Shown here in pieces: positions 9,229 to 17,723 of a stretch of 64,000 nucleotides of DNA (the stretch's first letter is position 1; the number at the start of each line of letters is the position of its first letter). The position numbers were made by a program, and so were the translations under genes. This DNA is from G963663495 sp963663495 (GTDB taxonomy: Bacteria; Bacteroidota; Rhodothermia; Rhodothermales; Bin80): positions 4,650,001 to 4,714,000 of the forward strand of contig OY760427.1 of assembly GCA_963663495.1 (NCBI GenBank). The letters run 5' to 3'. The notes below the pieces were generated by a model. The model did not search any database, was not told the DNA's origin, and saw nothing but the letters and a program-made list of their open reading frames with translations.

Positions 9229-10055
9229 GGGAATTATATACGTGAGTACCCTCGCGTATCAATTTCACAGATCAATGGGATCGGTAACCCGAACGCCCCT
9301 CGCCGTGCAGTTGCCCCAATCCCGGAGGCCAATATGTTTGCGGCAGCGTTTAGGTCCGCATTGTCGGTTTATCCACATGAGATACACTCGAATTTACTTT
9401 GGGTCAATCTATTCGCTTTGTCCCGACGACCACACTTGTTGCAGTCCTGACTCGTGTAAGGGGCTGGGATCTTGAGCACTTCCCGGCATTTGTAACTGCA
9501 GCATCCCGTCTAACTGCCCCCATACGGTGGCATTAATGCTACGGTTCAGCCCTGCCTTCCGGGCGATGTTCCTGCCTGGATTGTCAACAGTCCCTCTGGC
9601 GGATGAAGTCATCGCCACGACATTAAGATCTTCCAGCACAACCGTAGAAGAGCGATTCGCGATCCTCCGGCTTGCTTGGTGATTGGTATTCCTGCGGGTC
9701 ATCGCAATCGCTCGGTGAGCTTTCTGGAGTCGCTTCTTAGTGCGATATCTGCGGTTGGATCCTTTCTGCTGTCGGGCTGATTTCCGTTGATACCGGTGCA
9801 GTTTTGCCGTATTACGCTTAACGTCCGGTTGCCGTATGATCTCGCGCTTGCCATCGGTGGAGACGGCGGCAACCTGTCCGCAGGTACTGTCTATCCCTGT
9901 GGCAACGCCATTGTCTTCTATCTCAGGTGCTTCAATCTTGTAGCAGATGCAGGCATACCATTTGCCCACCCGTTGCAGAATCACGGCTTTTACAGGAACC
10001 CCATCCGGATACGGGTTGCCTCCTTTACGTCGGATCTTCAGGTATCCAAGCTTGG
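9229..10055 (-). pseudogene. tnpB: TnpB (IS605 family), copy B, truncated and frameshifted
   Basis: Only the C-terminal two thirds of a TnpB remain. It starts abruptly at KLGYLKIRRKGGNPYPDG, where the 10056 repeat unit replaces the 5' part. Further on are ATGIDSTCGQVAA (RuvC-I), VVLEDLNVVAM (RuvC-II) and, in another frame, NADLNAAANILASGIGA (RuvC-III). A frameshift near 9480 and a TAA inside the zinc ribbon (CISCG then stop) break the frame. It differs more from copies A and C than those do from each other, so it is a separate IS605 lineage. The shared right end (GGGAATTATATACGTGAG) ends the element at 9229. Confidence 0.8.
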
Positions 10056-10515
10056 GATGCCCTTCCCCCATGAATCATCCATAACGGTTCGATTGTTCGT
10101 CAGGTATGGTTAAATATCGCTGGCATGGCTGTCGGAATATCTCGGGTATTTCGGCCTGGCAGGTATGGTGTGTGACTTGAGGTGAATAATGCCTTCCTCT
10201 CGTGCGGATACGCGATCTCTTCCTACGCCGCTTCCCTTGGCGCTGCATTGCTTACATCCACGAACCCTCGGCTGCAGTCTCCTGGCGATACTTCCGCCTC
10301 CAGTAATTCAACGGTCCGTACTAGATGCCCTGCTTTGTGCAAGACGCCGCTGCGGACCGGGGCCTTTCGTTATACTGCTCTACCAATGGAAACATCTCTT
10401 CCGCCGTACATCTCTGGGCTGTACCATGCGGTCCGGGGTCTGGGTTCTCACGTCTACGGGTAAGCTCTACAGAACCCGTCACCTAATCAAGATGCAGCTC
10501 ACCGCACGCTCACAA
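10056..10515 (+). repeat. IS66-derived repeat unit U, copy 1
   Basis: About 450 bp. It starts CCCTTCCCCCATGAATCATC and ends with an IS66-type terminus (CTCACCGCACGCTCAC), with a degraded IS66 tnpA fragment read on the minus strand in its inner two thirds. The same unit occurs inverted at 14335-14797, and its first 180 bp recur at 11744-11926. Here it truncates tnpB copy B. No intact protein is encoded. Confidence 0.7.
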
Positions 10516-10848
10516 TAAGACTGCCTACTGCCGGAACATGAGTTCGATCGTGGTACGATGCGTGCGGTATTGGATGATAGGATTGGCGCGTTTAGGTCGT
10601 TACACACACGTGGAAATACCTGCAGATGGTACGCTTGAATCCGCTACCGCGGTGTCAGCGCGTGCAAAAAGGGCTCATATAGGCTGTTCAGTAAGGAGAA
10701 ACGTGCCTGAATCTGCCTGCAACACGGCCACGACACCGTAAATCACGCGGCAGATACTTGCGGGCTTGATAACCGCTAACAAAGTCTATAATTCTTTGAT
10801 CAGAACTACAATCAGGCGTGTCAGGATGAGCGCAGAATCTGTACATTA
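10516..10848. other. unassigned spacer
   Basis: Between the IS66-type terminus and the helicase remnant I see no recognisable gene, RNA or repeat. Two short ORFs (10538-10741 plus; the minus ORF starting near 10840) have no family features I can name. Confidence 0.4.
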
Positions 10849-11743
10849 TAGCCGTTCCAGCCGGCACCGACCGGATTTTCAACCAACAAGGAATGGCACG
10901 CCGCCCGGACGAGCTTCCCGTCCCGCTCTTCCAGCCCGAGCTTGTGTTCCACCCAGGATGTCACCGGGTGCCCGGCCAGCATGTCGTAATCGGGATCTCG
11001 CGGAACGCCCGCCTCGACAGCCGCCCGCAGATTGGCTCCGCTCGCCACATTCGGTCGATCCATCACGGGCCGGAGCGTTTCCGTCACCACGTTGGCCGGA
11101 TCGACCGCGGCGCCGAACAGCTGGCTCGCGATGCCCGCCACCGCCGCGTTCCGCGATTCCTCGGAACCCTCCGAAGCCATCGTCGCCGAGGTGCCGATGC
11201 AAAGAAGCCGGTCGTTGAACCGCTCGCGCACCCGGCGCACGAGCATGGCCACGTCCGCCCCCTGTCGGCCGCGGTAGGTGTGAAGCTCGTCCAGCACCAG
11301 AAATCTCAGCCCCTCGGCATGGCGGCGCACCGCCTTGTCGGGCTCGTGGAACCGCGTCATGAGAAGTTCGAGCATGACATAGTTCGTGAGCAGGATGTCC
11401 GGAGGGTTCTTCGCGATCCGCTCGCGTTCCTCCTGCGACTCCTGTCCGGTGTAGCGCGCGAACGTGACCGGCTCGGAGCCTTCGCCGTAGCCGAGCCTCA
11501 GGAACCGCTTGAGTTCCTCGCGCTGGCTGTTGCAGAGCGCGTTCATCGGGTAGACGACGATTGCGCTGATCCCTTTGCTTCCATTCCCCCCGCCCGGTGG
11601 CGGCGCAGCATGTCGTCCACGATGGGGATGAAGTAGGCGAGCGACTTGCCCGAGCCCGTGCCGGTCGTCAGGACATAGCTCTCGCGACGCTTAGCAATGC
11701 TGATCGCGTCGGCCTAGTGCCGGTGCAGGCGAAGGGGCTTGCC
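10849..11743 (-). pseudogene. large SF2 DEAD/DEAH helicase, middle part (second piece)
   Basis: This continues the gene that starts at 14988; the two pieces join exactly at the codons for GKP when the 11744-14797 insertion is removed. Reading down: LRLHRH, then TAG at 11714-11716 where the family has the Q-motif glutamine, ADAISIAKRRESYVLTTGTG, Walker A GTGSGKSLAYF, a frameshift near 11585, IVVYPMNALCNSQREELKRF, FARYTGQES, PPDILLTNYVMLELLMTR, the DEAH-like box VLDELHTYRGRQGADVAML, and the SAT motif GTSATMA. The piece ends at about 10849; the C-terminal helicase half and anything beyond are missing. The YPMNALxxSQ and DELHTYRGRQGADV signatures belong to the very large helicases often carrying DUF1998, the class that includes DruE; the exact subfamily cannot be fixed from this fragment. 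Confidence 0.85.
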
Positions 11744-11926
11744 CTGCCCTTCCCCCATAAATCATCCATCACGGTTCGATTGTTCGTCAGTTCTGGTCAA
11801 CTCTCGCTGGCATGGCTGTCGGAATATCTCGGGTATTTCGACCTGACAGGTATGGTGTGTGACTTGAGGTGAATAATGCCGTCCTCTCGTGCGGATACGC
11901 GATCTCTTCCTGCGCCGCTTCCACTG
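11744..11926 (+). repeat. left long terminal inverted repeat (truncated unit U)
   Basis: This matches the first 180 bp of repeat unit U at 10056 and, in inverted orientation, 14632-14797. Similarity ends at GCGCCGCTTCC, after which IS4/DruA-specific sequence begins. Confidence 0.7.
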
Positions 11927-11981
11927 CCATCCTACCACTTCATGTATTTGACATTTTGCTACTTGTTTTTTATGTTGTGGC

Positions 11982-14291
11982 ATGCTTCAGCGAAGTCAGG
12001 TCTTACGAACGCTCACCGCTCCCTGCAATGGAGAGCGTTTGGACAGGGTTCTTGCCGACGATCGTTGGCGGTTTCGCACGCAGATAGCGCGCGCTGTCTG
12101 TGAAGAGTTCGGGTTTGTTGATGCACGGGGCGAACCGCAGGTGAGCAACTGTGCGCAGGCTTTATCGAAGTTGGAGGCCCGGGGGAGGATTGTGTTGCCC
12201 AAGCCCGAGAATTGTAATGCGGCTAAGGCGGAACCGCGTAGGCGCGAGGAGCGGGTACCGGATCCGATAGCGTTACCGGACACGGTACACGGTGTCCGGG
12301 GGTTGACGATTGAGTTGGTTGAGACGGACGAGCAGCGTATGGTGTGGAACACGTTGCTGCACTTTGAGCATCCGAGGCGTACGACCACATTTGTGGGAGC
12401 GCAGGTACGCTATCTGATAGGCAGTGCCCATGGTTACCTGGGAGCGGTGGGATTTTCGGCGGCGGCGTTGTGCCTGGCGCCCAGAGAGCACTGGATGGCG
12501 TGGAGTGATGAGCAGCGCAAGGCGCATTTGCACCGTGTGGTGTGTTTGAGTCGTTTTCTGATACGGGGGCAGTGTCAGGATTTGGCCAGCCATGTACTGG
12601 GTAACGTATTGAGACGGTTGGCGGATGATTTTCAGGCACGGTACTGTTACCGTCCCTGGGTTGTCGAAACGTATGTGGATCCCCAAGGGGAAGGAGCGTG
12701 TTTTGAGGTGAACAATTTTGTATTGATCGGCCATACCGCAGGCGGAAAGCGGCACAAGGAGACAAAGGAAGAGGATCCCAAGGGGCTGTATGTATACGAG
12801 TTGGACAAAGAATGGCGCGGGACCTTGGGGGAACCGGAGGAGGAGTTGCGTCCGGTGAGGGATCCGCACGAGGGGATTGACAGTGCGCAGTGGGCCGAAA
12901 CGGAGTTTGGCGGAGCGCCATTGGGAGACAGGCGGTTGTCTGTGCGACTGGTAAAGAGTACGTCCATGTTGGCCGATGTGATAGGCCACAGCATTACCGC
13001 GCATACGGATGCGGACCGCGCGGCGGTGAAGGGGCATTACCGGTTATTGGAGAGCAAGAAGGACAAAACGGTAACGCCGGAGAACATATTGGCGCCGCAT
13101 CGTGGGCGTACGATAGAGCGCATGCGTAGTCAGGAGACCGTGTTATGCATCCAGGACACGACGAAGTTGCGGTACAGTACGCGGCCGGCGTGTACGGATT
13201 TGGAGGTAATAGGGAGTAATCAGACGACGGCGAAGACGCTGGGGTTGCCGTTGCATGCGACGCTGGTGGTGACGGAGGATGGATTGACGTTGGGGGTGTT
13301 GCGTGGCAGCTTCAAGGATCCGGAGGAGGGTCCGCATGCTCCACGGACGCAGCAGTGGATAGACGGGTTCAAGGATATATGCGAGGCGGAGGAGGAGCTG
13401 TCCGGCGAGACGCAGGTGATCTGTGTTGCGGACCGGGAGGCGGACAGCTTTGCTATGTTTGCCGAGCAGCGCAGACAGGGTAAGGCGGAGGTATTGATAC
13501 GAGCGAAGCATGATCGCAAGCTGTTGGATGATCGCAAGCTGTTTGCGGTAATGCGCAGTGGTAAGGCTCCGGGGAATGTGGAGATAGAGATACAGCGGGT
13601 GACGGCGCGCAAGAAGCAGGCGCGCAAGCAGGCACGGAAGGGTCGCAGTTACCGGATGGTCAATGCGGAGATATGCTACGGGAGGTTCTTGTTGCCGGAT
13701 CCGAAGAACGAGGAGGAGCCGGTGGTGATGTACGGGGTGCATGTGTTGGAGGTGGAGCCTCCGGGGGATGCGCTGCCGGTGGAGTGGATGCTATTGACCA
13801 GCCTGGAGGTAGGGAGCGTAGCGGATGCACGGCGGGTGTTGGCAATGTATCTCAAGCGGTGGCGGGTGGAAGACTTCTTCCGCGTGCTCAAGAGTGGGTG
13901 CAAGGTAGAGCGTTTGGGTCTGCGTACCTCGTTGCGTCTGCAGCGAGCAATAACGATGTATTGTGTGATATCCTGGCGCGTCATGACCTTGGTGCAATTG
14001 GGTCGGGAGGTGCCGGAGCTGGACGCGGATGTCTTTTTCACGGAGATGGAGCTGCGATTCTTGGATGGATATGCAGCACGGGTAAAGCTGCCGAAGCCCA
14101 GTACTTTGGGAGCTGCTATCCTGATCGTAGCGGTGCTCGGCGGTTATCAGAACCGCACTCGTGATGGACCGGTGGGTTACCAGATCATGTGGCGTGGCCT
14201 AGAGAGGTTACACCTAATGACATTGGGATACGAGGTAAGAGACGAACAATTGAGTGCATGTTCGCACGGGAATTCATCTGGGTTCATATAA
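11982..14291 (+). CDS. IS4-family (Tn5/IS50-like) transposase with N-terminal DUF4338/DruA-like domain
   Basis: 769 residues, intact. Residues about 1-80 are a helical N-terminal segment (TQIARAVCEEFGFVDARGEP) also seen in copy 2. About 100-275 match DUF4338, the domain of the Druantia protein DruA (TTTFVGAQVRYLIGSAHGYL, GAVGFSAAALCLAPREHWMA, HRVVCLSRFLIR, ASHVLGNVLRRL). About 300-360 is the Tn5-type DNA-binding domain (WAETEFGGAPLGDRRLSVRL, KGHYRLLES). The DDE core follows, with Asp392 (CIQDTTKLRYST), Asp484 (CVADREADSFAMF) and Glu630 in the Y...RW..E..F...K motif (YLKRWRVEDFFRVLKSG). All catalytic residues are present. Family knowledge gives a cut-and-paste mechanism for IS50. The role of the DruA-like domain in a transposase is not known to me. 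The gene has the opposite orientation to the helicase it interrupts. Confidence 0.9.
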   Translation: MLQRSQVLRTLTAPCNGERLDRVLADDRWRFRTQIARAVCEEFGFVDARGEPQVSNCAQALSKLEARGRIVLPKPENCNAAKAEPRRREERVPDPIALPDTVHGVRGLTIELVETDEQRMVWNTLLHFEHPRRTTTFVGAQVRYLIGSAHGYLGAVGFSAAALCLAPREHWMAWSDEQRKAHLHRVVCLSRFLIRGQCQDLASHVLGNVLRRLADDFQARYCYRPWVVETYVDPQGEGACFEVNNFVLIGHTAGGKRHKETKEEDPKGLYVYELDKEWRGTLGEPEEELRPVRDPHEGIDSAQWAETEFGGAPLGDRRLSVRLVKSTSMLADVIGHSITAHTDADRAAVKGHYRLLESKKDKTVTPENILAPHRGRTIERMRSQETVLCIQDTTKLRYSTRPACTDLEVIGSNQTTAKTLGLPLHATLVVTEDGLTLGVLRGSFKDPEEGPHAPRTQQWIDGFKDICEAEEELSGETQVICVADREADSFAMFAEQRRQGKAEVLIRAKHDRKLLDDRKLFAVMRSGKAPGNVEIEIQRVTARKKQARKQARKGRSYRMVNAEICYGRFLLPDPKNEEEPVVMYGVHVLEVEPPGDALPVEWMLLTSLEVGSVADARRVLAMYLKRWRVEDFFRVLKSGCKVERLGLRTSLRLQRAITMYCVISWRVMTLVQLGREVPELDADVFFTEMELRFLDGYAARVKLPKPSTLGAAILIVAVLGGYQNRTRDGPVGYQIMWRGLERLHLMTLGYEVRDEQLSACSHGNSSGFI

Positions 14292-14334
14292 ATGGCATAT
14301 CAACCTGCCTGATGTGGGCCTATGCCCCAGTGGC

Positions 14335-14797
14335 TACACCTGCGTGCGGTGAACTTGCATCTTGATTAGGTGACGGGTTCTGTAGAGCTTACCCGTAGAC
14401 GTGAGAACCCAGACCCCGGACCGCCCGCCTGGTACAGCCCAGACGTACGGCGGAAGAGATGTTTCCGCTGGTAGAGCAGTATAACGAAAGGACCCGGTCC
14501 GCAGCGGCGTCTTACGCAGAGCAGGGCATCTCGTACGGACCGTTGAATTACTGGAGGCAGAAGTATCGCCAGGAGACTGCAGCCGAGGGTTCGTGGATGT
14601 AGGCAATGCAGCGCCAAGGGAAGCGGCGCAGGAAGAGATCGCGTATCCGCACGAGAGGATGGCATTATTCACCTCAAGTCACACACCATACCTGTTAGGC
14701 CGAAATACCCGAGATATTCCGACAGCCATGCCAGCGAGAGTTGACCATACCTGACGAACAATCGAACCGTAATGGATGATTTATGGGTACAGGGCAG
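14335..14797 (-). repeat. IS66-derived repeat unit U, copy 2 (right arm)
   Basis: An inverted full copy of the unit at 10056. Read on the plus strand it starts with the IS66 terminus (GTGCGGTGAACTTGCATC) and a tnpA remnant (AEEMFPLVEQYNERTRSAAA, then YGPLNYWRQKYRQETAAE and a stop), and ends as the right terminal repeat of the 3.05 kb element. Compare the intact IS66 tnpA at 50846-51169. Confidence 0.7.
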
Positions 14798-14988
14798 GGC
14801 TTGCCGAACGCGTCGTCCTTGTTCTTGAGCCGGAAGATCTTGGCGCACTTGGCGTCGAGCGTGCCGTCGGAAACCAACTCCTCGATCCATCCGCCCGGCT
14901 CGAAGCTCGGATTCAACTGCATGAGCGGCGCGCTGGCCGTTGACGGCTGGCCAAGACGGTACGGGTCGATCAGGGTCGAGACGCTCAT
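14798..14988 (-). pseudogene. large SF2 helicase, N-terminal piece (first piece)
   Basis: The ATG at 14986-14988 overlaps the stop of the PRTase gene as ATGA, so the two were translationally coupled. The piece reads MSVSTLIDPYRLGQPSTASA, continues LNPSFEPGGWIEELVSDGTL, and ends DDAFGKP at the insertion; the frame then runs into the mobile element. Joined to 11743 it gives FGKP-LRLHRH, followed by the nonsense codon in the Q motif. An N-terminal extension of about 65 residues before the Q motif suits the large DUF1998-type helicases. With the stop codon, the frameshift, the insertion and the missing C-terminus, the gene is dead in this genome. Confidence 0.8.
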
Positions 14989-15620
14989 GGTGTACGTTGT
15001 GTGCTGCCGTCGGCGTTGAGGACGATGTGCCCCCGACCTTCGGGTACCGGGTCGAAGGCCTTCGGGAGTTGCGTCACTCCCGAGATCGTGCGGACGACAG
15101 CGAAGCCTGCGACCCGCGCGGAGGGGAACGCCTCCTCCATTCGGCGAACGCACGCGTGGAGGGTGGCGCCGCTGGTTATCACGTCGTCCACAACCGTGAT
15201 CCTGCCGACGGGGTCGAACCAGAGATCAGTCGGTGCGGAGAGGGTGATCGTCGCATGGTACAGTTCCTGCGTCGGCCGGTCTCCGCGGGACCATGCGGAC
15301 TTCGGCACCTTTTGCCACCGACGAAGCCATTCCCGTCGTCTTCCAAGCCCTTCCGCTTCCATGGACCGCACGAGTTCGACGGTCGTTGACCGCGGTTTGC
15401 CTCCCCTTGCCCGAGGGGCGTGACCGGGTGCCGGAACGAGCACGACATCGGAGCCAAAGTAGGTGGGGAACAACTCTCGACCGGGATCGGATAACTTCAG
15501 GTTCATGACGAGTTCCCAACCATGTCGGGTCATGACTGTGTCACCGGAGCGAGGCCGACCGGGACGGTACGCGGCCACCGACGCGAACGGAACACCTTCA
15601 GAACGGTAGGGTATCCGCAC
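14985..15620 (-). CDS. ComF-like phosphoribosyltransferase, operon partner of DprA-like protein
   Basis: 211 residues from a GTG at 15620, which overlaps the end of the DprA-like gene by 23 bases; an ATG at 15533 is the alternative start. The type I phosphoribosyltransferase PRPP loop is clear at about residues 137-149 (RITVVDDVITSGATL). Upstream are VVLVPAPGHAPRARGGKPRS and LVRSMEAEGLG, the layout of ComF/GntX-type proteins. These folds bind PRPP or nucleotides; in ComF the role is in DNA uptake, but here the context is different: DprA-like upstream with overlap, helicase downstream with ATGA overlap. I infer a nucleotide-linked function in a conflict system rather than natural competence. 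The gene is intact and higher in GC than its insertion-sequence neighbours. Confidence 0.8.
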   Translation of the reverse strand: MRIPYRSEGVPFASVAAYRPGRPRSGDTVMTRHGWELVMNLKLSDPGRELFPTYFGSDVVLVPAPGHAPRARGGKPRSTTVELVRSMEAEGLGRRREWLRRWQKVPKSAWSRGDRPTQELYHATITLSAPTDLWFDPVGRITVVDDVITSGATLHACVRRMEEAFPSARVAGFAVVRTISGVTQLPKAFDPVPEGRGHIVLNADGSTQRTP

Positions 15621-16299
15621 GCGACGCCGACCCGACGCATCGGGAGGGGAGATCGTCGAGGACCAGCGGAAGCGTCTTCGCATCGAAGCCGAAGGCCCCA
15701 TGACGAATCATCTCGTCGGCCCAGTCCGGCGACTGCCTCTCGAGCGACCGCTTGGGAAAGAGCACGGGCCGCCCAAGCCTGATCGCCTCCCATCCCTGGT
15801 GCCGCGTCCCGCTGTTGGTGGCCGCCTCGACGATCAGCGTGGCATCCGACAGAAGAGCCATGGTCTTGTTGCGCAAGGGGAAGTTTGAGCGGTGCGTGGG
15901 CTGACCGCTGGGAAACTGCGACACCAGCAGATGCAGCTCCCCGATCTCGTCCTGGAGGCCCCGGTTTCGCGGTACCGCGTACCGGTCCAGCGGTGTGCCC
16001 AGTACGCCCACCGTCCTGCCGCCATTGGTCATCGCCGTCTCATGGGCTACAGTGTCGATCCCCAACGCGAGCCCGCTCACCACCGCGACACCGCACGACA
16101 CCAGCATCTCGGTGATCCGCCGGGCCAATTCCAGGCCCTCGGACGATGCGCGCCGGGATCCCACCACGGCGATTCGAGGGCCGCCCTTCAGCAACGACGC
16201 ATCGCCCCGCAGAAACAGCTGGCGCGGGACGGCCTTCCGCTCGAACTCGTTGAGGGGTCCGAGCACGTCCTCGGGTGTCACGTTCTGTGGTTGTGTCAC
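15598..16299 (-). CDS. DprA/Smf-like Rossmann (SLOG superfamily) protein
   Basis: 233 residues from a GTG at 16299, with GGGAG about 8 bases upstream. It has the DprA Rossmann core: IAVVGSRRAS (43-52), VVSGLALGIDTVAH (73-86), a P-rich segment with QFPSGQPTHRSNFPLRNKTM (128-147), and IVEAATNSGTRHQGWEAIRL (156-175). It lacks the N-terminal SAM-like and C-terminal winged-helix domains of full-length competence DprA, being about 100 residues shorter. DprA belongs to the SLOG (SMF/DprA-LOG) superfamily, whose members also act as nucleotide-signal sensors or effectors in conflict systems. The overlap with the phosphoribosyltransferase and the following helicase argue for such a role. The gene is complete and could still be expressed. 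Confidence 0.85.
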   Translation of the reverse strand: MTQPQNVTPEDVLGPLNEFERKAVPRQLFLRGDASLLKGGPRIAVVGSRRASSEGLELARRITEMLVSCGVAVVSGLALGIDTVAHETAMTNGGRTVGVLGTPLDRYAVPRNRGLQDEIGELHLLVSQFPSGQPTHRSNFPLRNKTMALLSDATLIVEAATNSGTRHQGWEAIRLGRPVLFPKRSLERQSPDWADEMIRHGAFGFDAKTLPLVLDDLPSRCVGSASRADTLPF

Positions 16300-16381
16300 G
16301 GCCGCCGCTCCCAGTTCATGGTCGGCTCGCTAGTTGAATCTGCCTGGCGATTCACTCCGCGTCGCGGCCACCGTTGCCAGC

Positions 16382-16797
16382 CTAACGACTGGTTTCCCCA
16401 TCGCCTTCTCGACTAGCCGACTCAGTCGCTGTCTTTCGGTCTTCGAGAAAGCCGTCGAACGCATCCGCCCGGAGAAGTTCCGGCGAGAGCGCATGGCTGA
16501 CAAGTAGATCATTCATCGCAGCGTTGTCCAGCGCCACCCGTTTCTCCGACTGGATCCTCGGCACATATAGGGAAGGTGCATCGCCACCTATCTTGCGATT
16601 GGCCTTGTACGAAATCTGTGTCTTGTTGAGGATGCTCTCGTATCGACCTCGTTCAATGGTCTTCTGGTCCGTGCACCATTTCCGAGGGAAGATGTGGTGG
16701 ATGTCCAATCCGATTTCGATCGCGTCCAACTCCCCGATGGTAGCCTTCCAGAACCAATCCTTGGAGCCTTCAAGCAGAACAGGAACGTTGATGCCCG
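16382..16797 (-). pseudogene. C-terminal HNH part of a DUF262/DUF1524 (GmrSD-like) nuclease
   Basis: About 138 residues survive. The HNH-type motif is intact (GLDIHHIFPRKWC), followed by the family's ILNKTQISYKANRKIGG and PSLYVPRI segments. DUF262/DUF1524 proteins (GmrS/GmrD, related type IV restriction enzymes) cleave modified DNA in an NTP-dependent way. The 5' end is cut at 16797 by an IS5-like element whose terminal repeat starts there, and the remainder of the gene is not found beyond the element. It ends 83 bases before the DprA-like gene on the same strand, so it was probably the first gene of the same operon or its immediate neighbour. Confidence 0.75.
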
Positions 16798-17723
16798 AGC
16801 CTTTTGCAAAACCCCGGTGTATTCGGCGGTGGTGGCGACCAAAATGCCCAAATTTCGGGTTTTTCGACATTACGCCGGGAGCATTGGCATGTGTTGCCTT
16901 TGGATCCAGATGTATAGGCGATGAAGGCTTCCCGGGGGGATGAATTCGGGGCAGAATCCGTGCTTTGTGGGCACACCTATGCCCGGCTCCTGCTTCGCAC
17001 AAAACCCGATTAGCGCAATTTACGTCTGGATTCCTGTCTCTATTCCACCATACGCAACAGCTGATCTACCGTCAGTACCAGCACCCCAAACATCAAGTGG
17101 CATGTCACCTTCTTGTGCCCACGCACGCGGACATTACGACCACCAAACTCATCCTTGAGCCGCCCGAAGGCTCGCTCAACCGTTGAGCGCTCCCTGTAAC
17201 GAACATCCTCAGACAGTACCAATCCGGCTGCTCGCTGGGCCGTTTTCTCGCGGATAAGCGCCGCCTTACCATTGCGTCGCGGATTATGGTCGATAATCGG
17301 CACATGCCCCAAGCCTTTACTGTGCTCGTGAATCTGCTTCGCGTCGTATGCACTGTCCATCGGATCATACAAATTGCGTACCCGCAGTTGAGATATCGTA
17401 GCCAACGGAATCGCCGCCTGGCTATCATGCAATGATGCAGAGGAAACAAAACCGCTGATCGGTACGCCTCCGTCGGCCACATCCATGTGCAACTTGTACC
17501 CCGTCCATTTCTGCGTATGTCCCTTCGCATTGCGCTTAACGCCTACCGTACATCGCTTCGGTAACTCCTCCAACATCTCCTCTATCCCCATGGTACGCTG
17601 GCGCACCAGCCGCGGCAACTCCTTCGGAGGCTTTTCATCCTTGGTAGGATGCGATGATTTGCACTCTTCTGGACGCTCTAACTCCTTGTTCCGGGGTACC
17701 GGGTCCTCTTGCGCCACTATCGC
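16798..17723 (-). mobile_element. IS5-like element copy 1, truncated
   Basis: The right terminus AGCCTTTTGCAAAACCCC at 16798 is the same as in the complete copy at 30560. The left part is lost because an IS66 element enters at 17724. The remaining transposase is the C-terminal DDE half. Confidence 0.8.
17040..17723 (-). pseudogene. IS5-like transposase, C-terminal DDE half
   Basis: The protein reads AIVAQEDPVPRNKELERPEE near its start, then KDEKPPKELPRLVRQRTMG, KWTGYKLHMDVADGGVPISG (DDE_Tnp_1 core), LMDSAYDAKQIHEH-like YDPMDSAYDAKQIHEHSK and TVERAFGRLKDEFGGRNVR (catalytic Glu region). The open frame upstream of 17723 is only read-through into IS66 sequence. In the 17690 region this copy has the uninterrupted frame that is broken in copy 2. 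The N-terminal DUF772 half is missing. Confidence 0.8.

Larger units (their letters stand above)
11744..14797. mobile_element. 3.05 kb composite element with long terminal inverted repeats, inserted in the helicase gene
   Basis: The outer ends are CTGCCCTTCCCCCATAAATC on the left and its inverted counterpart on the right (CTGCCCTGTACCCATAAATC on the minus strand). Inverted similarity continues for about 180 bp inward (11744-11926 against 14632-14797). The flanks carry a duplicated target: GGCTTGCC at 11736-11743 and again at 14798-14805, or 9 bases GGGCTTGCC if one end base is excluded. Removing the element plus one duplicate restores the helicase frame. Inside are the IS4/DruA transposase and an inverted full copy of repeat unit U. 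Confidence 0.8.

Noticed and set aside
15598..16299. Assigning the DprA-like gene to natural competence.
   Set aside because: It lacks the SAM and winged-helix domains of competence DprA and lies in an operon with a PRTase and helicase next to a restriction-type nuclease.
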